This document shows positions 55,120 to 63,241 of a stretch of DNA of 64,000 nt, in pieces. Each line of letters opens with the position of its first letter. The first letter of the stretch is position 1. A model generated the notes under the pieces. That model had not been told where the DNA came from, made no database searches, and saw only the letters and a list, made by a program, of their open reading frames with translations. This stretch comes from Ypsolopha sequella (Eukaryota > Arthropoda > Insecta > Lepidoptera > Ypsolophidae), in the NCBI GenBank assembly GCA_934047225.1, contig OW203989.1, positions 1,959,977 through 2,023,976 of the forward strand. The letters are read 5' to 3'. Made by a program: the position numbers and the translations under genes.

Positions 55120-57289
55120 AGGAAAACAAATAGAAGCCTGACTAAAATAAGAACTGGGCATTAGCCATTGTACTCATCTAACGTAAATTACTCCTGTGTA
55201 CGAGTGAATGAAACAGCGGACCGCACTTACTTTATATTTTTTCCTGGTGTGTCACTAGATTGAACCAAACAAATGTCAGATGGATGTAATTTGGATGTAT
55301 TTCAAATATTATAATACCATCAAATTAAATATGTCTCATCATTGTATCGTTGTGTTGTAATATCGTTCGTTGCGTGCATCACATCTTAATTTGGTGGCAT
55401 CGAAATGTCTATTGCATTTTGCGAAAGTTTACAGCTTCACCGAGAGAAATTAAATATTTTGGTGCCCTTCCTCTCAAAATTCGTGAAAGTGTGATTTATT
55501 ATTGTTTGTGTTGATTGTTTTTTTAACATTGTAATAAAATGTCTTTTGCGATTGAAGGCTGTAAATCGCATACAGGAAGAAAAGAAAACAACAATGAAGC
55601 AATATCATTAAATCGGTGAGTTCTGATAGTTTTTATGTTAATAAGTTGCAGGATCATACCTAAAACTCAGTAACAATAATAGTAGTTCTTGTAAATCATA
55701 CTCGTGTTCAATTCTACACCAATATTTGCCTGTTTTATATACATTTTCTGCCGACTATGAGAGGTTATGTTTTTTCGTATAGTGATGTACTAAAGTCCGT
55801 GTGGCAAACAATCGAACATTGGTTCCCGCGGCAGCCGTGCATAAAGGATAATACCGTAGATTAATTGCAGCGCGAGTTAAAGGAAAAATAATGCCGAATA
55901 AATATCGCTAAGTATATTTTTTGTTACAGATTTCTAAAAAGGGAAGAATTAAAAAGTGAATGGCTTAGACGAATAATTTGACCAAATTGGGCAATTAAAA
56001 AAAGCAGTCATATTTGTTCGAAACACTTTACGTCGGATTCTTTTGGACCAAACGAAAATTTAAAATGGAGACTTTTAAAAGCAGATGCCTTACCAACGTT
56101 ATATTTACCAGATACAGACACATTGGTAACCTTTAAATAATTATGTATAATTGCATTATCAATCTTGTTTGTAGGTACGTGCTTGTACTATACTATAGTA
56201 TATTAACTCGATAATTTTTCAATTTTAGGCAACAGAACCAGTACCTATGGATGTCTGTGGTTTAGAAAAGTGCATACTTCTATGTTCGCAAATCGTTCTG
56301 AAAGGCCTGTTCGTTCACGTTACTGCCGTGATCGACTTCACGAAGAAATTCCGCAGATCAAGACATTTTCGTACTTAGTGGTTGACAATAAAAGTACTTT
56401 GACAGGGTAGTTCTATCGTGAAATGAATTTTGGGAATGCTTATTGACTTGAACTGCGCATAATTTGATTTCTTATCATTATTTGTTATTAGTTTTTATTC
56501 AAGATAAGTTGTTGTTTATTTGATAGAAATAAAAAAAAAATTGAAATTACCTCTGTAGTAATTGCGCTGTCATCGCTCATCATTGACATAATATTATTAT
56601 TACGAATCCTATAAGTCTATGATTATTATGATTTCTATTGTTGCGATTAATTCCTTCCTCCTTGATTGAACAAAGACGCGACATCAACGAACATCTATTT
56701 GATTGAGTTAAGAGGCGACTTAAAAAGTATCTACTTAAATAGTTTACGGTTGTATCTCTGATACAAGCTACAGCATTTTTTGTACTAGAAACAAGCACAA
56801 TTTTGGACTTAACTTATGTACCTACCTGCCTACGATAAAGTAATTTGTACTTAATAAAAAATATTATGCTAAACGAAATATATCCTTTTATTAATTCCTT
56901 ATTTACACAATATAACATGTGTCCCACTGGGGTAGACAGAGACCACTTTGCTATTAATTCTCTTGGCCTCCTTCCAAAGCAAGAGGATGTCACCAGAAAG
57001 GTCGGTGCCTCCTGCATTCTCTTTTTTTTTCACACTTTGATACGATATAATGTGTGGTAAGGAGATTGGTCGCGGTTCATTTCGATTTGGTTTATTTATC
57101 GTAGTCAAAAATCGACATTGTTACATCACTAGCAAAGCAACGAACTAGTGACAACCTACCTAATTAAGAAAAAACTAATACATATCCATCTCTCTCTAAC
57201 GCACTAGAATGTCGTGAGAAAATCAAGGATAGGTGTCTTTCTCCGCGTATTATTTTAGTCAGGTTTCTATTTGTATTCCTTATTCTGAG
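55120..57289 (+). mobile_element. P-superfamily-like THAP element, unit 2, head-to-tail with unit 1
   Basis: Nearly identical to unit 1 along its length. Its left end starts directly after unit 1 at AGGAAAACAAATAGAAGCC, without the outer CTCAGAATA. It lacks the 0.78 kb corresponding to about 52912-53690 of unit 1. The right end CCTTATTCTGAG closes at 57289 against GGCAGGTT. Confidence 0.65.
55539..56125 (+). pseudogene. THAP-domain gene of unit 2, zinc ligand lost
   Basis: Exons at 55539-55615 and 55930-56125 with the same splice sites as unit 1. The first zinc Cys is changed (MSF instead of MSC), and FH near the exon end becomes LN. The same TGA as in unit 1 interrupts exon 2. The shared stop predates the duplication; the Cys loss is later. 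Confidence 0.7.
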
Positions 57290-57580
57290 GGCAGGTTACT
57301 ATTACGTTTAGTAATGTGGCGTAATCGAGACAGACAAAAAAAAAATAGGCTGGTACCTTATTTGTTAATAGAAGTGTCTATAATCTAATATAATGTCTCA
57401 TGCAAAATAATTATGAACATTAAGCTGAACATGTGTGCGTGATTTGTCCACTCTTTCCGCCCACTATGGAGCCGATACTTAGACTATCTGATGATGTCTT
57501 TATAAAGCTGCCGGCTCTGAAATACATACATATGGTTTATATTAAGAGATAAGTGATACGAAGTTCACCGGGTCAGCTAG

Positions 57581-58104
57581 TTTAATTTAACTTCTTAACA
57601 AATTGCACACATTTTATTTGTTAAAAATATTAGCTATATTGTCCAAATGGGAGATCATGTTTGGCGGAACCGACCCTTAATGGTAGTAAAACATCTGTTT
57701 GAAACAGTACAGACACTCTACTTTGAAACAGGTCTCTGTTCATGCCATGTTTCATGTTTTTATTAATATTTAATTCAGAATTTTACTTACATTTTATTTT
57801 AATATCATTAAAATAAATTTCAATTTCATTTTATTTTTCGTTAAATGCACGGACGTATAAATTCCTACGTCCGTGGTTAAATGTTGCATGATTCTATGTT
57901 GAACTGAAGAAATGTGTCATGAAATATTATGTAGGTATGATAGTCTGCAAATTCATAAATCTGTAAATTTCTCATGTCTTGCACCATTTTAATAAATTAA
58001 AAAATGCCTTATTTTATGTATACTTTTAATATTTTGTAAATTGTAAGTAAATAAATGTAACTTTATTTAGTTTTATAATGTTTTTGGAATACATACCCAA
58101 GTAA
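57581..58104. other. Flank of Helitron; right transposon terminus
   Basis: 57600-57680 is the inverted partner of 47155-47240. The Helitron landed about 90 bp inside that terminus. The rest is AT-rich and unassigned; TACGTCCGTGG is inverted near 57852 and 57867. Confidence 0.45.
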
Positions 58105-58514
58105 TTAAGTGTCGGTGTTCCGAGATTCGGGGTTCGGGGTTATGGCTTTTTAAGACGGTAAAAATTCAAATTTCTGAACAAAATAAATACCACTTGTTAC
58201 CTTACAAGATGAAGTGCAGGTTCATTAAAAAAAATCTTGGCAATAATGTATAGTAACTTCAGAAAAAAAACAGGAATTTCAAGAAAATCTCTTGAATAGC
58301 ATTGCAGCGCTACGGGTGTAACCTAAACTTGAAAATCCTGTTTTTTTTTCTGAAGTTACTATACATTAGTGCCAAGATTTTTTTTAATGAACCTGTACTT
58401 CATCTTGTAAGGTAACAAGTGGTATTTATTTTATTTAGAAATTAATATTTTACTATCTTAAAAAGCCATAACCCCGAACCCTGTTTTGCCTAATCTCGGA
58501 ACTCCGACTCTTAA
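58105..58514. mobile_element. TTAA MITE, full copy
   Basis: Ends TTAAGTGTCGGTGTTCCGAG and the inverse of TTAAGAGTCGGAGTTCCGAG, with TTAA at 58105-58108 and 58511-58514. Long inner arms (AGATGAAGTGCAGGTTCATT, TTGTTACCTTACAAGATG) are inverted too. Compared with 7912-8244 it keeps about 80 bp more in the centre. Confidence 0.8.
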
Positions 58515-58933
58515 CAAAGCAAACAACCAACTAATAAGTTCTATGGCCTAAAATTTAAGATTTAAGTAGTTACATATTACACATTATTGTATGTATTCCC
58601 CAGAAAGGGAACACCTGATGTGTTCAAAGAGGCCTGCAAACATTATTAACATGATTACTTACATTATTAACAACACATTTTTACATAAGTAACAGATATC
58701 ATGTACAAAGGCGGCACTTATTGCAAATAGCAATATCACCCAGGCAACCTTTGGATGGAATGAAAAAGATGTTAGAAATGGTTTTATCCATGTTTTATCA
58801 TATCAATATCATAGTATAAGGATTCTCTGTTGTCTCTGGGATAACCAGACATTTCAAACTAGACAAATAAAACATTTGTAATATTGGTTTTTTATTGAAA
58901 GTCTGTTTTATCTTGGTACGACATGCTCTAAGG
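58515..58933. other. No recognisable gene
   Basis: Unassigned sequence before the hAT MITE. Confidence 0.4.
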
Positions 58934-59347
58934 CAGCGTTTCTTAACCTGTGGTCCGCGGACCCCTGGGGGTCCCCGAGCATATTTATAGGGGTTCGCAG
59001 CCTAATCTATGGACCATTTAACAATCATAAATAAATGCTACGCACGCGCCGTGCTACTAAGTACTTAACATATAGATTAAAAGTGGAATCTGATTTGAGA
59101 CTACAACTCAGTAGTAATATAAACCCAAATATCACTAATTTAGTTGCAAAGAAGCAGCACCAATTTTCTTATTAAGGTATTTTACATAAAAATTGTTTTT
59201 TTTTTTGTAATTTGTAGACATCGAAATATGTTTGTAGAACTAAAATAAATGGTCCGAAATTTATTGCTGCTTTTTTACTAAGGAGGTCCTTAAAATTGTG
59301 CTTGATTTCCTAAGGGGTCCGTGGACATAAAAGGTTAAGAAACGCTG
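58934..59347. mobile_element. hAT-type MITE
   Basis: Terminal repeats CAGCGTTTCTTAACCTGTGG and the inverse of CAGCGTTTCTTAACCTTTTA. CTCTAAGG on the left and CTCTTAGG on the right make an 8-bp target duplication with one mismatch. The GGTCCGCGGACCCCTGGGGG wording and CAG.G termini are typical of hAT MITEs. Non-coding, 414 bp, ending about 260 bp before the CFAP52 ATG. Confidence 0.85.
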
Positions 59348-59442
59348 CTCTTAGGTTTTAATCCATGTTTTACTAGTGGTTTTATTATATCAATAATATC
59401 ATAAATGAGGATTCTCTGTGAATAAGATCAAAGTTTGAGTCG

Positions 59443-59485
59443 GTTGCCATAGAAATAAGTTCCTGTTTACTGTTTCCATAGCAAC
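59443..59485 (+). promoter_or_regulatory. RFX X-box pair upstream of CFAP52
   Basis: GTTTCCATAGCAAC at 59472-59485 fits the 14-bp RFX X-box (GYTNCC-AT-N-RGNAAC style) at every position. A half-matching GTTGCCATAGAAAT lies at 59443-59456. RFX factors drive ciliary and flagellar genes, and X-boxes usually lie within 150 bp of the start. Here the full site is 123 bp before the ATG. Confidence 0.75.
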
Positions 59486-59607
59486 AGCTTTGTTGCGGCT
59501 TGCAAATGTGTCAACAGTTGTCAACGGATCATAAAAAAAACAAACTCCACAATAATAAGTGTTTAATATTCGATATATTTTACAATTTTGTGTAAGATTT
59601 ATTTACA

Positions 59608-60890
59608 ATGGTGGATGTAAAAAATCTTGAACCGTACGCTATTATTGGATTCGATGGTAAGTAACCAAGTATCTATTATTCACATTTTACTTCTGCTCCA
59701 ACTTTATTTTTAGGGTTTCATAAGAACACTCTTCAGTATTTATTCATCTATTATGATCCAGACATGCCTCTTTCAAAATTACTTTATCATACCTATGTCT
59801 ACTGTTGTGCTATAAGGACTCAGAGACTGGTAGAGCAAAATGCATTTGTGATTTTTATCGCGCGGAGCGCGTGTAGGGGCCTTCGGACAACAGCCGTCCC
59901 CTTATCATCTTATGTGAGTAGCCCTGCTTTCAGAGGACTGACACCAATTATGCTCCTATTCCTACCGGATTTGAACCCGTGACCTCATTAGTAAGCCGAG
60001 TCTCTTTGGAGAGCAATGAGTGTCCCCGAGTGGCATAACCTGAGACAACCTGATTACTTCAAATACGCTTGGCACACCCTCTACAGTTTGACCAAGACCC
60101 AACGAACTGACAAATCCTATAGCACTAAGTGACTCAAGAGCACCTGTACCAGAGTGGTCACGTGAGTTGCGTAGTAGGAGACATTCGTCCGTTACCGACT
60201 TACGTAGAATTTGCGGAATTACTTGGACAAACTGATTAACCCCTCGGCCATAGCTTCAGGCTTCGAGAGGCGCGCCAAGCGGCTCTTCTTGCGACGGCGC
60301 CGGTGGAGAGAACTAATGTATGAAGTTGTATAGGGCCGGCCATGGTCGCCTCTCGCGCGTCTTGTCCGGCTTCGAGTGACTTGCGCTCTCTCGACGGCGG
60401 TGTGCGGGGAGTCGCGCCAGTGATCGAGCGCATAGGAAGAACCTAGTGTCGAGCGCTTTGAGCGAGCGAGCGCGCTATACATCCGATGCGGTGGAAGGCG
60501 CCGACGACGGGTGTCGTGGCAGGGTAAAGCCCGTCGCAAAAACCGCCTGGAAGTGCAGCAAGAAGCGCCGCCAGAAGCCTGAAGCTATGGCCGACCGGTT
60601 ACGCCTCGCAGCTTTTATCATCGACGCTTTATACTAGGCGCTATAGAAGCTAAGCGTAAACCCATTATGAGTTAAAAACTCAAGCCAGTTTTTCTTTGAA
60701 TGTAAACTTATGATACCTACCTACGGTGTTCCAGGGTCGGCCATCAAAGGACTGAAGGTGCATCCAGATGGCGAGCACATCGTCTACCCGATGGGCAACA
60801 AGGTCTGCATTCAGGAGTGGAAGTCCAAGAAGATGTTCTTCCTCAGCGGGCATACCAACAGCGTCTCCACTGTTGCCGTCTCACCTTTAG
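59608..60890 (+). CDS. CFAP52: CFAP52 / WDR16, first two coding exons
   Basis: CFAP52 is a WD-repeat propeller protein of motile cilia and sperm flagella, an inner-junction component of doublet microtubules. Exon 1 (59608-59656) encodes MVDVKNLEPYAIIGFDG and ends at GTAAGT. Exon 2 (60735-60890) follows TTCCAG in phase and reads 'KGLKVHPDGEHIVYPMGNKV', then 'CIQEWKSKKMFFLSGHTNSV' and 'AVSPLG', ending at GTATCT. The N-terminal phrases (IGF.G, HPD.EH..YP.G, the L.GH of the first WD repeat) match the vertebrate protein at the same positions. The remaining exons are beyond 64000. Intron 1 (1.08 kb) holds a GC-rich inverted-repeat insert and a tRNA-like SINE scrap. The intron after exon 2 holds MITEs and a copia element. 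Confidence 0.88.
59820..60010 (-). repeat. tRNA-like SINE scrap in CFAP52 intron 1
   Basis: On the minus strand GGTCACGGGTTCAAATCCGG is a good B-box. No convincing A-box lies at the right distance. Confidence 0.4.
60244..60597. repeat. GC-rich inverted-repeat island in CFAP52 intron 1
   Basis: TCGGCCATAGCTTCAGGCTT at the left is exactly inverted at the right (AAGCCTGAAGCTATGGCCGA). Extra matching GGCGGCGCTTCTTGC-type wording lies inside. The 350 bp between are strikingly GC- and CpG-rich for this window. It may be a mobile element of unknown class; overlapping frames on both strands are a by-product of composition. Confidence 0.6.
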
Positions 60891-60924
60891 GTATCTGAAA
60901 TGGAGAAAAAACAAACATCATTAC

Positions 60925-61045
60925 GGCAGGAATCCCCGAAAGGGTGTTTGAAGTGTTTCCATGAGCATGGACTGTACATAGCTAATCACAGTCCAAACAT
61001 ACGTACAACAACAATCACGTTTCACCGATGATTATTATGTCCAAC
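60925..61045 (-). repeat. SINE type 1 fragment
   Basis: CATTACGGCAGGAATCCCC, GAAAGGGTGTTTGAAGTGTT and TTTCACCGATGATTATTATG match the SINE body. It is cut off at 61046 by the TTAA MITE. Confidence 0.55.
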
Positions 61046-61469
61046 TTAAAGCGATATGCGAAAAAAATACGGGTGTTTCTATTCTGTGTATTTCATGAAA
61101 TACACGGAAAAATTTAATAAATTTCTGGTATATGCATTTTGACTATATAATCTAGGGTTTTGAAACTGGAAAACATATTTGGATAAATTTTCCCCGATAG
61201 AAATAATTGTTGAAATAAGGTCATCAAACACACTTTTTCTCCTCGTTTGACGAATAGGAACCATATACAGAACTCAAACATATTTTATTAGGTGTATTTC
61301 AACAATATCTAGAGATTTGGTACTTGAAATTTTGCAAGCTATTTTAGTTTTTTTAATAAAAATATAAAACCCACTTTTTTCTTTTTTGTCCTGAATCCGT
61401 CCCTCTCGCACTGCGCGATTTTTCGCTTGGAGTGACAATGACAAAAATAAAATTAGCATAGCCTCTTAA
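61046..61469 (-). mobile_element. TTAA superfamily MITE (type B), inverted copy
   Basis: Left TTAAAGCGATATGCG, right ...GCATAGCCTCTTAA, TTAA at both edges. Strong match to 23942-24362 reversed, including TGTATTTCATGAAATACACG and TTTTTCTCCTCGTTTGACGA. Its right TTAA is also the left TTAA of the next element. Confidence 0.8.
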
Positions 61470-61852
61470 GGTGATATATCGTTCGTGCAAAGGTCCCCGT
61501 TACTACAGGCGGAAAACCTCGCAGTGCGAGAGGGACGGAATCGGGGAAAATTGTCAAAAAGTCAGTTTTAAATTAGTACAAAATTATCTTAAATGGCTAC
61601 GAAAATTTCCATAATATTTTTGAAATCTGTGTGGTATCCCAATTTGTCAGAATATCAAAAAAAGTGTAAATTTAGACCTCATTTCAATAATTATTTCTAT
61701 CGAGTGAAATTCCTCCAATCGCGTTTCTGATAGCCCAAAATCTAGAAAAAGGTCCCAAAATTGTTTATACTAATTTATTTTACTTGGAACTTCTTTAAAA
61801 GAGCAGATAAATAACTTCAAAAAGTGTAAATTTTCACGATATACCTCCTTAA
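61466..61852 (+). mobile_element. TTAA superfamily MITE (type C)
   Basis: Ends TTAAGGTGATATATCGT and the inverse of TTAAGGAGGTATATCGT. Inside: CGCAGTGCGAGAGGGACGG and TTTCTATCGAGTGAAATTCC. It shares TTAA 61466-61469 with its neighbour. Confidence 0.75.
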
Positions 61853-61854
61853 TG

Positions 61855-62190
61855 GGTAGTGCGCCCTATCCCTGTAAGTACTTCGGGAACAAATAGACTC
61901 ACAGTTTCACGTGCCTTCCGACGCATGCAAACCGAGCACACTGTGCCTGTAGACTGTTCGAAGTGGTGCACAAGGAAGCGACAAGAACAAAGGCAACAAC
62001 GTTACCGCGCGGTGCGGTTTTTAGCTCAGTACAGACTCACAGAGGATGACATGTTCTACCTTCTTTAAAAATATACAAAAGGATTAGTACATGAGCGCGT
62101 CGCTAACAGTGTCCCTGCGGGGTTTGAGTCCCCGACCTCCGGGTTAGTTAATGGTCATGGCGGTGAACTAGCCTGCGGGGGGGCTATTCC
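61855..62190 (-). repeat. SINE type 1 fragments
   Basis: CCCTGTAAGTACTTCGGGAA, GTGCCTTCCGACGCATGCAA and later GTTTGAGTCCCCGACCTCCG with GTCATGGCGGTGAACTAGCC are the SINE body and decayed head. About 120 bp of foreign sequence lies between them. Confidence 0.5.
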
Positions 62191-62766
62191 AAAGAAACAG
62201 TCGGAGCGAGATTTCTAAAACTCGAGCTAAAACGTATGGAGTTTGACAGATAAAACGGGTTCTTATGGACAAGAAGACTCATTCGGCAAACTGAGAATGG
62301 ACTCGTCTCCTATAGTAAAATATCAGTTTATTTTTATAGTAACAGATTAATTAGTAATAGCAAGGCACAAAACTTTTTGATATTTTGAAAAATTCCTATC
62401 ATTACCGAAGTTAGCGATAGCGATATTTATCACTTTTAGTATGAAATCGTGTCAGATGACGTCACGATATATGCCGTTAAGCTCACTTTGATTGCCAATA
62501 ACTCCGTCATTTTTGGGGTATCGAAAAATTAATTTTACTTCTGATTTTAGCTTTTTAAACGCAATTGATTTTCATAAAAATCTTCATGTAGGAGGCGGGC
62601 TCACTGTCTAGTCTAAACCACTAGACCTCAACCGTCTACCAAGATCACAGAGCTGCGTTCATAAATTAGAGGTCACGCACGACACGGGGTCTAATACCAT
62701 CTCAGTCGCACGCGTTGAAAATTGTATACGTTATCCTGCTGTCAGAGTTGGAACCTGACGAAATTG
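62191..62766. other. No recognisable gene
   Basis: Intron of CFAP52; nothing assigned. Confidence 0.4.
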
Positions 62767-62981
62767 TTAAGAAGCTATGCGAATTTTATTTTTGTCACTG
62801 TCACTCCAAGAAGTTCTGTACATGGCTGCTACTCGTTAAACGAGGAGAAAAAGTTAGAAGACCTCATTTCAACAATGATTTCTATCGAGGAAAGTTTATT
62901 CAAACATGTTTTCCAAAATCAAATAGATTATATAGTCAAAAAGAAACCGATTGTAATTTTCCGTGTATTTCATGAAATACA
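62767..62981 (+). mobile_element. TTAA superfamily MITE (type B), cut by copia
   Basis: Starts TTAAGAAGCTATGCG and follows 23942-24362 (ACGAGGAGAAAAAGT, TTTCTATCGAGGAAAGTTTA) to CGTGTATTTCATGAAATACA. The LTR takes over there. An internal part is deleted. Confidence 0.7.
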
Positions 62982-63116
62982 TGTTAGAATATGAATGTCT
63001 ATGGACACATATATGTCAACGCCCTCTTCTGACTGAATGGCGGAAATGCAGAATAAAGCTGATACTAATAAAATCTTCTTTTATGTCTTTATTTAAAGAC
63101 TCTGCTATATTAAACA
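62982..63116 (+). mobile_element. Copia-type LTR (5')
   Basis: Starts TGTTAGAATATGAATGTC, close to the TGTTGGAATAT start of many copia LTRs. The most likely CA end is at 63116 (TTAAACA). AATAAA occurs at about 63050 and 63069. The exact 3' edge is uncertain by about 15 bp. Confidence 0.6.
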
Positions 63117-63128
63117 GGCAAATTCAAG

Positions 63129-63142
63129 AGGTTATGGGCCTA
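63129..63142 (+). promoter_or_regulatory. Primer binding site, initiator tRNA-Met half
   Basis: AGGTTATGGGCCTA matches the GGTTATGGGCCC site by which copia elements use an internal half of initiator tRNA-Met to prime reverse transcription. Last base(s) differ. Confidence 0.65.
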
Positions 63143-63241
63143 GGATATTGCCCAATCAGTCAGATGGCACAGAAACTGCAGTAAAAAAGTGGTGTAAAGA
63201 AAAAGTAAAGGGTGACGCGCAATATAAAGAAAATTGCTAAA

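Larger units (their letters stand above)
52143..57297. repeat. 8-bp target duplication GGCAGGTT
   Basis: GGCAGGTT at 52143-52150 and again at 57290-57297 immediately flanks the THAP element pair. Eight bases is the target duplication of P-superfamily (and hAT) transposons. Confidence 0.8.
49935..57580 (+). mobile_element. Helitron with large internal insertion
   Basis: The 5' end is TC (49935-49936) followed by TATATAAATAAAAATGAATT and the phrase CGAGAACGGCTGAACCG, as in lepidopteran Helitrons. The 3' end is GGGTCAGCTAG (CTAG, ending 57580), followed by T. The preceding base on the left is A, so the A|T target rule is met and there is no target duplication. Coding remnants lie at 50597-51440. 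Of 7.6 kb, 5.1 kb is the THAP element pair. Confidence 0.75.

Noticed and set aside
60219..60637. Arg-rich frames on both strands of the GC-rich island
   Set aside because: High GC removes stops in all frames. The composition is not that of a specific protein, and the island is bounded by an inverted repeat.
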